From positions 146,856-210,855 of the forward strand of contig NZ_WOWP01000001.1 in NCBI RefSeq assembly GCF_009741375.1: a DNA stretch of 64,000 bases, written 5' to 3'. Shown piece after piece: positions 43,442 to 53,031 of this stretch (positions within the stretch are counted from its first letter, which is position 1; every line of letters begins with the position of its first letter). Under the pieces are notes generated by a model, which made no database searches, was not told where the DNA came from, and saw only the letters and a program-made list of their open reading frames with translations. Made by a program: the position numbers and the translations under genes. The stretch comes from Flavobacterium rakeshii. GTDB lineage: Bacteria; Bacteroidota; Bacteroidia; Flavobacteriales; Flavobacteriaceae.

Positions 43442-44884
43442 TTAGTGGGCTCCGCCACTTACTTTAGTATTTAAATCAATACCCTGGCTTTTAAGAATAC
43501 CCTGTACTCTCCAAGCATAAAACACAAGGTAAGCAAAACAGATTACACCTACAATGTAGCTTGTGTGAATACTTGTTGCATCAGCAACAAGACCCTGTAT
43601 CCAGCTTACAATACCACCACCCATAATCATCATGATTAGGTAGTTACTACCCTGGTTGGTTTGCTTACCAAGTCCGTTAATAGCAAGGGCAAAAATACAT
43701 GGCCATAATGTACTACAAAATAAACCTATACTTGTAAATGCGTAAACACTTACCATACCTGTTGTAGACATACCTATAATACTGGCAATAATACCAAGTA
43801 CAGAGAATAATAAAAGCATTTTTGCAGGGTTACCTTTACTGGCAATATCAGCACCAATAAGTACAAGGATAATTACTGCATATACATAGAATGGCTGTAA
43901 GTCATGTTCTGCAATGGCATTTACTCCTAAAAATACACCAAAGGCTAAATAAGGAGCTACAAACTTAAGCACTTTCAACATTTTTTTATTTTGAGTAAAC
44001 ACTTCTACCGCACCAGTCCAACGGCCTATCATAAGGCTGGCCCAGTATAACGATACATAAGGAGCTACTTCTTTTGTACTAAAGCCCATTCCTTTTTCAA
44101 GGTAAGCAGGAAGGTTACTTGCGGTTGCAACCTCAACACCTACATAAAGGAAAATAGCCACCATACCTAAAACCAGCTGTGGGTACTTTAAAGCCGATTT
44201 ACCTTTAGAAGTTGTTTCTTCAACAATATCTTCTTCTGTAGCAGGGTGGTTAGGCAGTGATGATACTTTTAAAAGTATAGCTGCCAATAAAAATATACCT
44301 CCTAATATAAGGTAAGGAGCTTTAACACTTTCTACACTAACCTCTGTTGAAGGAGATGAAACCGAACCGAAAATCGCAAAACTCACGATAAGCGGACCAA
44401 TTGTTGTACCAAAATTATTGATACCACCGGCAAGCGTAAGCCTTTGTGAACCTGTTGAAGGCGAACCTAAAGCAATAGCCAGCGGATTAGCAACAGTTTG
44501 CTGAAGTGAAAACCCAAGTCCCACAATAAACAGACCAGACAGCATTAATGGAAATGACCCTGTATTAGCAGCCGGATAAAATAATAATGTTCCTAAAGCC
44601 GATATTACTAAACCTACTGAAAGGGAATTTTTATAGCCTAATTTATTAACTATATCCTGTTTCATTAAATAAGAAATCCCTATATAAATTAATGAACCTA
44701 CAGTATATGCTACATAAAATGCAACAGCTACCAGCTGGCTTTGACTTTGAGAAAGCTCAAAGGCTTCTTTGAATACAGGAATTAAGATGTCGTTACTTGC
44801 GGCAACAAATCCCCAAAAGAAAAATACTGACACTAAGGGAATAAACTGACCCCAATTTGTGGTCTGTGAATTAGTTGAACTCAT
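43442..44884 (-). CDS. Sugar MFS transporter (FucP-like)
   Basis: 480 residues with 12 membrane helices. The FucP subfamily start FIPLVSVFFFWGFVAASNDILIPVFKEAFELSQSQSQLV (near 14-52) is clear, followed by GLGFSLQQTVANPLAIALGSP and LTLAGGINNFGTTIGPLIV (near 150-168). A cytoplasmic loop near 215-232 is enlarged. The family moves fucose, glucose, galactose or other sugars with protons. It lies 24 bases after the GH43 gene and should take its product sugar into the cytoplasm, so it may also serve glucose released by the second PUL. A terminator follows. Confidence 0.92.
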   Translation of the reverse strand: MSSTNSQTTNWGQFIPLVSVFFFWGFVAASNDILIPVFKEAFELSQSQSQLVAVAFYVAYTVGSLIYIGISYLMKQDIVNKLGYKNSLSVGLVISALGTLLFYPAANTGSFPLMLSGLFIVGLGFSLQQTVANPLAIALGSPSTGSQRLTLAGGINNFGTTIGPLIVSFAIFGSVSSPSTEVSVESVKAPYLILGGIFLLAAILLKVSSLPNHPATEEDIVEETTSKGKSALKYPQLVLGMVAIFLYVGVEVATASNLPAYLEKGMGFSTKEVAPYVSLYWASLMIGRWTGAVEVFTQNKKMLKVLKFVAPYLAFGVFLGVNAIAEHDLQPFYVYAVIILVLIGADIASKGNPAKMLLLFSVLGIIASIIGMSTTGMVSVYAFTSIGLFCSTLWPCIFALAINGLGKQTNQGSNYLIMMIMGGGIVSWIQGLVADATSIHTSYIVGVICFAYLVFYAWRVQGILKSQGIDLNTKVSGGAH

Positions 44885-44908
44885 AAATGTACTTATTATT
44901 AATAGTTG

Positions 44909-46669
44909 TTATTCTGATTTTTTGATCTCGGTACGCGGACCGATACCGTTATTATTAAATGCTTCTATTTGAAAATAATATGCGTCTGTCCTGTCAAGGC
45001 CTGAAAAATAGTATTCGTTTTTACCATATACCATTATAGAGCCATACATCTTATCGGGTGATTTACCAAAGTATATCACATAACCATCGGCATTAGGTTC
45101 CTGCTGCCATTTAAACCATACATTCCTTCTCTCCCCTTTCTTTCTTGGTGCCGATCGTAACGGAGCGAAATTTTTAACCTCACCCGGTTTTACTCCCTGC
45201 CCTTTACCGAATATTCTTAGTCCGCTAATAGCAAACTTGCCTGTTGGCATTTGTATATTTTCCAGTTTAATGTAGCGTGCTGTTGCTGCTTTTTCAAGTT
45301 GTATGTAATCGTGCGGTACATCTTTAGTGTTCTTACTTTTATCTACCAGTACTTTCCATTTCTTACCGTCGTTAGAGCTGTAAATAATATATTTATGCCC
45401 CGTAGTGCTTTCGGGTTTCCCCATAATATCCACATCCTGATCGGCATAATTAATCTGGATGGCGTTAATGGTACTTTTTTCGCCAAGGTCGGTAATGATG
45501 TACTCTCCTTTATCGGCACTTTTTGCACTCCAGTAGGATTTTATGTCTTCATCAACCGCATAGTTAGGCTGAAAACCTCCCAGTGTAGACGATACCTGTA
45601 CCGGCTTGTTGTAGTTAAGTAACATCCATCCGGTAAATGAGTTCAGTGCAGTATGATCTTTATGCTGTGAAGGCAGATAGGTTGGATAATCGCCATAAGC
45701 CGTATTAGAATACATAACGCCATCGGTATCAAAACCGGCAGGCCAGATACCTACGCGTCTTTCAAAGTTATTTTTTGTAGAGATTACTATGGTAGAAACA
45801 TGCCAGTAATCGTTGTTATGATCCTGATAGGTAGCACCATGCCCTGCTCCCCTTGCAAAACCTCCAGGTTTGTATGAAAATGGGTTGAACGACTGATATT
45901 CAAAAGGTCCAAGTGGCTTGTCGCTCACAAAAACACCATCGGCATATCCGCTAAATTCAGTCCCAGGGGCACCATATTGCAGGTAATATTTTCCGTTATG
46001 TTTGGTCATAAAAGCACCTTCCATAAACGGTTGCATAAAAGTATTATCGTTGTATTCGCCAAAACGCTCCCATCCGTGTTCGTCGTCATTAAGGGCTATA
46101 AGCGGAATTCGCTCTCCTTCCGGCTGGAATGTTTTCCTGTTAAGCTTTACACCATATATAGGATACAGGTTGCTTGACCCATAGTACAGGTATACCTCGT
46201 CGGTATCTTCATCCCAAAATATTTGCGGATCCCATGCACCGGCTTCAAATTTATGAACCAGTTCTTTCCAGTCATCTGTTTTTGGATTGGTACTCATCCA
46301 TATAGGAAATTCATTACCGTGTGTAGAACCAACAACCAAAAGCGTATCGTTTACATAAGATACCGATGGTGCACAAAGCTCATCATAAACCTTATGTTCG
46401 GGTCTTAAAAATTTTCGTGGTATAAACTTCCAGTCAACCATGTTGTCACTATGCCAGTAACCCCATTGGTTAGTAGAGAATAGGTAGTATTCATCCTCAA
46501 AAAATGTAATAACGGGATCGGCAGTTGCACGATGCTTGCCCTGAGTTACAAAATTAGGTATAGGGCAATAGCCGTAATCTACATTTATGGGATTACAGTA
46601 TGTTGTTTGCTGGGCATAGCCCGCAGATATTATTAATAGCGCGATAACTAATGTTACAAATTTCTTCAT
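44909..46669 (-). CDS. GH43-like glycosidase with discoidin and FN3 domains
   Basis: 586 residues, signal peptide (to AYAQ near 20). A five-bladed propeller (about 24-345) has the GH43-type triad: Asp in RATADPVITFF (near 52), Asp in GAWDPQIFWDED (near 147) and Glu in FMEGAFMTKHNG (near 218). Then an F5/8-type C carbohydrate-binding domain (about 350-492; VSSTLGGFQPNYAVDEDIKSYWSAK) and an FN3-like domain (about 495-584). GH43 enzymes usually cut arabinose- or xylose-linked bonds, but some act on galactan or other glycans, so the substrate is open. Preceded by a 494-base leader; co-transcribed with the MFS transporter. Confidence 0.85.
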   Translation of the reverse strand: MKKFVTLVIALLIISAGYAQQTTYCNPINVDYGYCPIPNFVTQGKHRATADPVITFFEDEYYLFSTNQWGYWHSDNMVDWKFIPRKFLRPEHKVYDELCAPSVSYVNDTLLVVGSTHGNEFPIWMSTNPKTDDWKELVHKFEAGAWDPQIFWDEDTDEVYLYYGSSNLYPIYGVKLNRKTFQPEGERIPLIALNDDEHGWERFGEYNDNTFMQPFMEGAFMTKHNGKYYLQYGAPGTEFSGYADGVFVSDKPLGPFEYQSFNPFSYKPGGFARGAGHGATYQDHNNDYWHVSTIVISTKNNFERRVGIWPAGFDTDGVMYSNTAYGDYPTYLPSQHKDHTALNSFTGWMLLNYNKPVQVSSTLGGFQPNYAVDEDIKSYWSAKSADKGEYIITDLGEKSTINAIQINYADQDVDIMGKPESTTGHKYIIYSSNDGKKWKVLVDKSKNTKDVPHDYIQLEKAATARYIKLENIQMPTGKFAISGLRIFGKGQGVKPGEVKNFAPLRSAPRKKGERRNVWFKWQQEPNADGYVIYFGKSPDKMYGSIMVYGKNEYYFSGLDRTDAYYFQIEAFNNNGIGPRTEIKKSE

Positions 46670-46689
46670 GTTGATTAATTAACCGGAAT

Positions 46690-46860
46690 TAAATTACGGC
46701 TGTACTCTTCTACCCGGTATTGAAGGACAACCGGAGGTACTTAGTTTATAACTAAACGGTAATCGCTTCTGGAGCTAGTGGAACAGCCATACGGCCGATT
46801 AAATTTTCCCGCAGTGAACCCTATGGGATAACGTGAATTTTTGTTCGTTAAAAATTTCAT
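46690..46860 (-). promoter_or_regulatory. Structured leader of the GH43-MFS unit (494-base gap)
   Basis: The space 46670-47163 has a GC-richer, fold-prone block next to the GH43 start. GGCTGT (46698-46703) can pair with ACAGCC (46783-46788), enclosing CCGGT/ACCGG (46714-46718 and 46730-46734) and TTAGTT-TAT-AACTAA (46741-46755), which is a multi-branch RNA layout of about 90 bases. A 39-codon minus-strand reading frame (46741-46860, start ATG, end TAA in the small hairpin) overlaps it. It may be a riboswitch-like or leader-peptide element; it matches no class I know. The remainder, about 46861-47110, is AT-rich with no recognisable gene. Confidence 0.35.
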
Positions 46861-47112
46861 AAATATACATATAACACGTTTCACGATAGTAAATTAATAT
46901 GCTAAAAATTGTGCTAATTTTTGACCAGTATATCAATATTACTTGGCATTATACTGCGTAAATTGCATTTTTAATAAATTCAAAGGTTTTCGGAAGTCGC
47001 AAACCTGTATAGGTTATCAAAAAGTTATGGTGTTAAATACCTTTTAATCAATTTTAGCCTTTACCGTGTAAAAACAATACTCCAAAAAGGAATCAGAACC
47101 TGGTTTATAATC

Positions 47113-47137
47113 AAAAGGCTGCCACAGGGGCAGCCTC
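47113..47137 (-). terminator. Terminator at the end of the second PUL operon
   Basis: Arms AGGCTGCC (47116-47123) and GGCAGCCT (47129-47136), 5-base loop, followed on the minus strand by TTTTGATT. It separates the GH3 gene from the GH43 unit. Confidence 0.75.
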
Positions 47138-47163
47138 TTGGTTAAGCAAAAACAAAGTCTAAA

Positions 47164-49404
47164 TTACCTAACTAACACAAATTTATCTTTGGTTTCTGTA
47201 GCAGAGCTTCCGCCAACGAATACTTCAAAATCGCCCGGTTCTGCAACAAAATCCATATCTATATTGTAAAAACGAAGATCGTTTGATGATATCTCAAACT
47301 CTACCGTTTTCTTTTCTCCTTTTTTAAGAGCTACTTTCTTAAAGCCTTTAAGTTCTTTTACAGGACGTGTAACCGTACCTACTTTATCTTTAATATAAAG
47401 CTGTACAACCTCTTCACCATCATAGTTACCTGTATTACTAACCTCTACCGATATTTTTAGCGTATTGTTAAAGTTAATTTGGTTTGAAGATAGTTTAAGG
47501 TTAGAATAATCAAACGTAGTATAACTTAATCCGTAACCAAACGGGTAAAGCGGACTGTTATCTACATCTGTATATCTTGATTTGTACTTCTGCTCAGGAT
47601 CTGTTGGACCTAAATAAGGTCTACCTGTGTTTTTATGGTTATAATAAATTGGCACCTGACCTACGTTTCTAGGGAACGTCATAGGTAGCTTACCACTTGG
47701 GTTATTAATACCATAAAGAGTTTGTGCAATAGCTGCACCACCTCTTGTACCAGGGTACCATGCTTCAAGTATGGCATCCATGTTTTCGTTTTCCCACTCA
47801 AGGGTTAACGGTCTACCGTTTAGTAATACTAAAACAATAGGTTTGTTTAGTTTTTTCAGTTCTGCAAGAAACTCCTTTTGGATACCAGGCAGATCAATGC
47901 TTGAACGTGATGCAGCCTCACCTGTCATGTTTTCAAACTCACCCATTACAGCTACAATAACATCGGCGTTACGAGCACTTTCAACAGCTTTAGCAATCAT
48001 GCTTCTGTCGTCTTTAAGTATCTCAACACCTTTGTCAAAGCTTACATTTTTCTTGTTTGCCACTTCCATAATACCTTCTTCCACACTCGTTGCATAACCG
48101 TAACGGTCGCCCGTTGCAGCCCACGAACCAATAATGTTCCACTCGTCACTTACAAGCGGACCAACAAAAGCTACCTTTTGGTTTTTGTTTAAAGGAAGTA
48201 CACTGTTCTCATTTTTAAGCAATACCATTGACTCGTTTGCTACATGTAGAGCAGCATCAAGGTATTCTTTTTTATAGATAGTCTGTTTTTCTCTTTTATC
48301 GTCACTGTAACGGTAAGGATCTTCAAACAAACCTAAATCGTATTTTGCATTAAGTATTCTGCGGCAGGCATCGTTAATTTGTGCTTCGGTAACGTTACCT
48401 TCCTGTAATGATTTTTTAAGGAATTTTAAGTATACAGCACCTACCATGTCCATATCAACACCTGCTTTTAAAGCAAGCTCTCCGGCATGAACAGAATCTT
48501 TAGCTACACCGTGAGGTATAAGCTCATTGATAGCCGTATAATCGGTTACAACAAAACCGTCAAAGCCCCACTCTCCTTTAAGCACATCTCTTAAAAGGAA
48601 TTTGTTTGCTGTAGCAGGCACACCTGCAATCTCGTTAAACGATGTCATAAATGTAGCTACACCCGCATCTACAGTAGCCTGGAATGGTGGCAGGTATGTT
48701 TCCCTAAGCACACGTTCGCTCATATCTACCGTATTGTAATCACGACCAGCCTCGGCAGCACCATAAGCTGCAAAGTGTTTTGTACAGGCTAATATGGTAT
48801 TAAGGTCGTTTAGGTTTGTTCCCTGAAACCCTTTTACACGGGCTATAGCAAGCTGAACACCTAAATAAGTATCTTCTCCCGAACCTTCAGATACCCTACC
48901 CCATCGTGGGTCGCGTGTAATATCTACCATTGGGGCAAATGTCCAGTGTACTCCTGAGGCAGCTGTTTCCTCGGCAGCTACGCGGGCAGAAAGTGCAACC
49001 GCATCGGTATCCCAGGTAGCGGCTTCCCCTAATGAGATAGGGAATATAGTTTTATAACCGTGGATAACATCGTACCCAAACAGCAACGGAATTTTAAGCC
49101 TTGAATTGTCAAGGTTCATTTTTTGAAGTTCTCGTGTATACTTAACACCGGTAGCATTAAGTATAGAACCTACATTCCCTTTTTTAATTTCGTCAATATA
49201 ATTAACCCCCGCTTTTGGACCTGTAACAGTACCATCGGCAGTAAACTGTACCAACTGACTTATTTTCTCGTCAATGGTCATTTTACCCATCAGTTCGGTA
49301 ACGAACTCCTCACGGGTTTGTGTTTTTTTGGCATTTTTTCCCTTTTGCGCATAGGCAGTAAGTGAAAAAGCTAATAGTAATAGAGCGGTTTTAGTGTATT
49401 TCAT
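47164..49404 (-). CDS. GH3 beta-glucosidase (BglX-like), second PUL
   Basis: 746 residues from the ATG at 49404, chosen because MKYTKTALLLLAFSLTAYAQ is a clean signal peptide; an in-frame start 18 bases earlier is unlikely. GH3 barrel with MTIDEKISQLVQF, KHFAAYG and nucleophile near Asp288 in GFVVTDYTAINE. The sandwich domain and FnIII-like end (about 645-740; PGDFEVFVGG) give the usual BglX order. Signal peptidase I type, so periplasmic, not a lipoprotein like the first PUL's GH3. Within a GH144 locus it probably releases glucose from beta-1,2-gluco-oligosaccharides; preference is inferred from context. Confidence 0.93.
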   Translation of the reverse strand: MKYTKTALLLLAFSLTAYAQKGKNAKKTQTREEFVTELMGKMTIDEKISQLVQFTADGTVTGPKAGVNYIDEIKKGNVGSILNATGVKYTRELQKMNLDNSRLKIPLLFGYDVIHGYKTIFPISLGEAATWDTDAVALSARVAAEETAASGVHWTFAPMVDITRDPRWGRVSEGSGEDTYLGVQLAIARVKGFQGTNLNDLNTILACTKHFAAYGAAEAGRDYNTVDMSERVLRETYLPPFQATVDAGVATFMTSFNEIAGVPATANKFLLRDVLKGEWGFDGFVVTDYTAINELIPHGVAKDSVHAGELALKAGVDMDMVGAVYLKFLKKSLQEGNVTEAQINDACRRILNAKYDLGLFEDPYRYSDDKREKQTIYKKEYLDAALHVANESMVLLKNENSVLPLNKNQKVAFVGPLVSDEWNIIGSWAATGDRYGYATSVEEGIMEVANKKNVSFDKGVEILKDDRSMIAKAVESARNADVIVAVMGEFENMTGEAASRSSIDLPGIQKEFLAELKKLNKPIVLVLLNGRPLTLEWENENMDAILEAWYPGTRGGAAIAQTLYGINNPSGKLPMTFPRNVGQVPIYYNHKNTGRPYLGPTDPEQKYKSRYTDVDNSPLYPFGYGLSYTTFDYSNLKLSSNQINFNNTLKISVEVSNTGNYDGEEVVQLYIKDKVGTVTRPVKELKGFKKVALKKGEKKTVEFEISSNDLRFYNIDMDFVAEPGDFEVFVGGSSATETKDKFVLVR

Positions 49405-49444
49405 TTTAAAGTAAAATTGCATGCTTCTTTTTCACGAATGCATT

Positions 49445-50149
49445 TTATTGTTTTTTCTGCTTTAGCATCCATTCATAAATTTCGGGGTTATCATAAACCC
49501 TCGTCCAGCTGTCATGATTAGCATCATCAAAAATGGTAAGCTTAATATCTTTACAGCAAGGCTTTAGCTTTTTGTAAATAATTTCAGAATAGCTTACATC
49601 AACCACATCATCCAGCAGTCCGTGAAATATGCGAATAGGAATATCTTTCACTTTACAGTTCTCAATCATGGGAACCCTGTCTACAAATCCGGCAACGGGT
49701 ACAAGTGCAGCAAACATATCAGGATGTGCAAAAGCCAGATTCCAGGCACCCCAGCCTCCCATACTAAGACCTGTTAGGTAAATTCGGCTACTGTCTATAT
49801 CATTAGCCTTTTGTATGCTTTTTATAAGCGAATATAACGCCTCGCTGTTCCAGTATTCCCCTTCAGGACATTGCGGAGCCAGTACATAGGCATCTAACTC
49901 GTGCGTTTTTAAATACTTAAACGGACCATGAACCTTTACTTTCTCTAGGTCATTACCCCTTTCGCCCGAACCGTGAAGAAAAACAATAAGCGGTTTAGCT
50001 CCGTTTGTATCTTGTGGTTTATATAATAGATAATCCAGCTGTTTTTCCTGCTTTATTTTAATAGAAAACGAACCCTCTTCCGTCTTTTGGGCGAAAGAAG
50101 GCACGTTTATTAATAATGCGATCACAGCTGCTTTAAGTAAGCTCTTCAT
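49445..50149 (-). CDS. Alpha/beta-hydrolase esterase, PUL-associated
   Basis: 234 residues, signal peptide (to PSFAQ near 20). Oxyanion region PLIVFLHGSGERGNDLE (near 53-69), nucleophile serine in GLSMGGWGAWNLAFAHPD (near 127-144), Asp in HGLLDDVVDVSYS (near 187) and His in DANHDSW (near 215) make a complete triad. It resembles the phospholipase/carboxylesterase and CE1-like esterases found in PULs. Its ATG overlaps the GH144 stop by one base. A role in removing acyl groups (such as succinyl or acetyl) from the glucan is plausible. Confidence 0.87.
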   Translation of the reverse strand: MKSLLKAAVIALLINVPSFAQKTEEGSFSIKIKQEKQLDYLLYKPQDTNGAKPLIVFLHGSGERGNDLEKVKVHGPFKYLKTHELDAYVLAPQCPEGEYWNSEALYSLIKSIQKANDIDSSRIYLTGLSMGGWGAWNLAFAHPDMFAALVPVAGFVDRVPMIENCKVKDIPIRIFHGLLDDVVDVSYSEIIYKKLKPCCKDIKLTIFDDANHDSWTRVYDNPEIYEWMLKQKKQ

Positions 50150-51552
50150 TAAAATCCGTATTTACCTGAATGAAACCCTAATTTGTTTAATCCTTCCTGT
50201 ACTTCAGGAGCGTTCATGAACAAATCCCAAAGTAACCCTGTACGGTAGTTTTCTATCATTGCTACCATTGGTCCCTGGTCTATAGCCAGGTATCTTTGCG
50301 CTGCCCAGTTATCATACTCAGCACTGTGTGCATCATAAAATCCTGCCGGACCCCAAATGGTAGATTTATAGTTCTCATAAAAATTACGCATTGCTGCAAT
50401 AGACTCTTTAGGTGTATATACTATAGAACTAATTGCTGCAGTAGGAGAAATAACTCCCCTGTCATTACTTGGCATGTGTGCTGTATAGCCTACAGTACCG
50501 TCTTCACTACGGGTATATGAAGCCGTAAGCCCCCAGTAGTTTTCACCATAACCTTTATATCCCTTAGGATTTTCAACACAGTATAAATAGTCAATTTTTG
50601 TTTGGTTGTAATTTACATCCCAGTAATTAGCATATTTATCGGTTAGCTTATTAGGATCAAGCCCTACATAAGAATAGTGCGCCCAAAATAAAGGTCCGCC
50701 AAATTCTTCGGCACCGTTGTGTTTTAAAATTAAAGGCAGGTCGTATTTTACATTATCTGATTTTATTCCGCCACCGTTTCTTGCCCAGCACTCATGATAA
50801 ACCTCCGGCTTAATAGCATGATCTGGCGAAGAAGCTCCTAATACATAAGTAATAAGGCATTCATTATACCCTTCAAGAGCAAAGTTCATTTCCCAGTTAT
50901 ATTCGGGAGACCAGTGCCAAAAAAGTTTATTCTGGTTATTAGTATACCAGTTCCACTCTACACCTTTCCATAGTTTATCGAATTTTTGAGATAGTGCTTT
51001 TTCTTCATCAGTACCATCTTTAAAAAATTCTCTAACACAAATAATTCCTTCACATAAAAATGCGGTTTCCACAAGGTCACCACCATTATCTTTTTTACCA
51101 AAAGGCTGTACTTTACCAGTATTACCATTCATCCAGTGTGGCCATGCACCATGAAAACGATCGGCTTTATCAAGAAAATCAGCAATTCGGGTAAGCCTTT
51201 CAACACCCTGTTCACGGGTAATGTATTCCTGATTGATACCTGAAAGTATTGCCATTAAACCAAAACCGGAACCTCCTGTAGTTACTACATGAGCATCGTT
51301 TTGAGGATAATTACCATCCGGATGATAACGCTCGCGCGCCAACCCTGAGTTAGGTTCGGCATAATCCCAAAAGTATTTAAACGTTTCCTTTTGTACTACA
51401 TCAACCAGTTGCTCATCTGTTAGTTTTTCTGTAGTTTCTTTCTCTGCAGCGGCTTGTTCTTTCTCTTCTTTAGAACCTCCCCCACAGGCAACAAACAACA
51501 AAGCCGGTATGGCTATTACTAAACTTTTAAGACTTGTATTTTTTATTTTCAT
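50149..51552 (-). CDS. GH144-type glucoamylase-family lipoprotein (probable beta-1,2-glucanase)
   Basis: 467 residues from the ATG at 51552, which starts a lipoprotein signal ending LLFVAC (Cys23), then GGGSKEEKE. The glycoamylase-like domain spans about 45-465: VQKETFKYFWDYAEPNSGLARERY (near 53-76), TGGSGFGLMAILSGI (near 93), HGAWPHWMNGNTG, GGDLVETAFLCEG (near 160), WHWSPEYNWEMNFALEGYNECLITYVLGASSP (near 213-244), GPLFWAHYSYVGLDP and WGLTASYT. This layout matches GH144, whose founding members hydrolyse beta-1,2-glucan. An in-frame start 21 bases upstream would add MRGRYLT and is unlikely. Confidence 0.85.
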   Translation of the reverse strand: MKIKNTSLKSLVIAIPALLFVACGGGSKEEKEQAAAEKETTEKLTDEQLVDVVQKETFKYFWDYAEPNSGLARERYHPDGNYPQNDAHVVTTGGSGFGLMAILSGINQEYITREQGVERLTRIADFLDKADRFHGAWPHWMNGNTGKVQPFGKKDNGGDLVETAFLCEGIICVREFFKDGTDEEKALSQKFDKLWKGVEWNWYTNNQNKLFWHWSPEYNWEMNFALEGYNECLITYVLGASSPDHAIKPEVYHECWARNGGGIKSDNVKYDLPLILKHNGAEEFGGPLFWAHYSYVGLDPNKLTDKYANYWDVNYNQTKIDYLYCVENPKGYKGYGENYWGLTASYTRSEDGTVGYTAHMPSNDRGVISPTAAISSIVYTPKESIAAMRNFYENYKSTIWGPAGFYDAHSAEYDNWAAQRYLAIDQGPMVAMIENYRTGLLWDLFMNAPEVQEGLNKLGFHSGKYGF

Positions 51553-51605
51553 AGTAAGATATCTTCCCCTCATATCACTATGAGAGGAAGATGTAATTTT
51601 ATTTA

Positions 51606-53021
51606 TTAATAACCAGGATTTTGAACCATTTCAGGAGTTTGTATCAACTGATTGTAAGGTATTGGGAATAATTCGTGTGTACCTACAATAAACGTTTTAC
51701 CGTTTGCCTGCATTGCAGCTTCTGCCTGACCCGTTCTAACAAGGTCAAACCATCTGTCGTGCTCAAAAGCAAGTTCAAGTCTTCTTTCTTTCCATATTGC
51801 CTGTCTAAGAGCATCGCCCGAAACCCCTTCTACAGGATCAAGACTAACTCTTTCTCTAACAATATTTAAGTTTGAAAGTGATGCACCTGTGTTACCTAGT
51901 TCGTTTGCAGCTTCGGCAGCGATAAGGTATATTTCACCAAGTCTAAGTACACGGATATTTTTATCTCCGTCGCCATCTCCGGCATTAGCGCTTGAGTACG
52001 CTTTTTCATTATACATTGGGTTTTCAACCGATGCACTTACTTCACGACCGTCAAATAATGTTTCACCGGCAAAAATAATGGTAGCATCTCTACGAATGTT
52101 ATCACCTTCGGCATTAAATGCATCAAGAAGGTTTTGTGACGGAGTATTGAAGCCCCATCCCCATCCGCTGGTACCACGGGCTCCCTGAGTTTGAGAATAT
52201 TGCTGTACACCATGAGCTACTGATTCACCTCTAGCCTGTACTTCAAATATAGATTCTGTACCATTTTCGCTGCTTGCTCTCCAAAGCACTGAATAGTCGG
52301 TTTCAAGTCCGTACTCACCTGAAGTGATTACAGTTTGAGCCATATCATAAGCTTCCTGCCATTTTTCCTGATACAGGTATACTTTAGATAATAGTGCCTG
52401 AGCAGCACCTTTTGTAGCACGACCTAAATCGGCAGCAGCATATTCGCTTTTTTGTGGCAATCTATCGATTGCATCCAGTAAATCCTGCTCTATATAATCA
52501 TAAACCTCCTGTTTAGAAACCCTGTCTACAAGGCTTATGTGTTGTAAAGGAACATCGCCCCATCCTCTTACAAGGAAAAAGTAGTTGTAAGCTCTAAGAA
52601 ATTCTGCTTCACCTATTAGGCGGCTTCTGTGCTCATCTGTTATACCTTCATAAGTTTCTGTCAGTTCAATCGCTGCTGTAGCACGACCAATGGCTTTATA
52701 CCAGTTTGCCCACATAGCACCAAAAGATCCCGAACTACTTGTAAACAGTAACTGATCCAGCTCCTGCTTGTCACCTCCCGTATCTGAAGGTGAACTTCCT
52801 TTATCTGCGTTATCAGATAAAATTTCGGTAATTCCAAGGTATGAGAATGCATAATCCCACTCAGTAAGCTGCCCGTAAACACCTATAACAAGTGCGTCTG
52901 GAGTAGCCTGATCTGTTGTAAGATCTGCTCTTGAAGTTACATCAAGATAATCTTCACTACAGCCCGCTAAAAAAGCTGCTGCAAAAAACATACAAACTAT
53001 TTTTCTATATTGTTTTTTCAT
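51606..53021 (-). CDS. SusD/RagB-type glycan-binding lipoprotein, second PUL
   Basis: 471 residues. The lipoprotein signal ends FLAGC (Cys21), then SEDYLDVTSRADLTTDQ. SusD core landmarks: IGEAEFLRAYNYFFLVRGWGDVPLQ (near 136-160), LGRATKGAAQALLSKVYLYQEKWQEAYD (near 201), NIRVLRLGEIYLIAAEAANELGN (near 354) and WKERRLELAFEHDRWFDLVRTGQAEAAM (near 415), ending LFPIPYNQLIQTPEMVQNPGY. Pairs with the SusC gene 11 bases upstream. Confidence 0.96.
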   Translation of the reverse strand: MKKQYRKIVCMFFAAAFLAGCSEDYLDVTSRADLTTDQATPDALVIGVYGQLTEWDYAFSYLGITEILSDNADKGSSPSDTGGDKQELDQLLFTSSSGSFGAMWANWYKAIGRATAAIELTETYEGITDEHRSRLIGEAEFLRAYNYFFLVRGWGDVPLQHISLVDRVSKQEVYDYIEQDLLDAIDRLPQKSEYAAADLGRATKGAAQALLSKVYLYQEKWQEAYDMAQTVITSGEYGLETDYSVLWRASSENGTESIFEVQARGESVAHGVQQYSQTQGARGTSGWGWGFNTPSQNLLDAFNAEGDNIRRDATIIFAGETLFDGREVSASVENPMYNEKAYSSANAGDGDGDKNIRVLRLGEIYLIAAEAANELGNTGASLSNLNIVRERVSLDPVEGVSGDALRQAIWKERRLELAFEHDRWFDLVRTGQAEAAMQANGKTFIVGTHELFPIPYNQLIQTPEMVQNPGY

Positions 53022-53031
53022 AATGCCAATT

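Noticed and set aside
46741..46860. 39-codon minus-strand frame as a firm gene
   Set aside because: It has no recognisable family or start signal and overlaps a fold-prone region. I kept it only as an alternative reading of the leader element.
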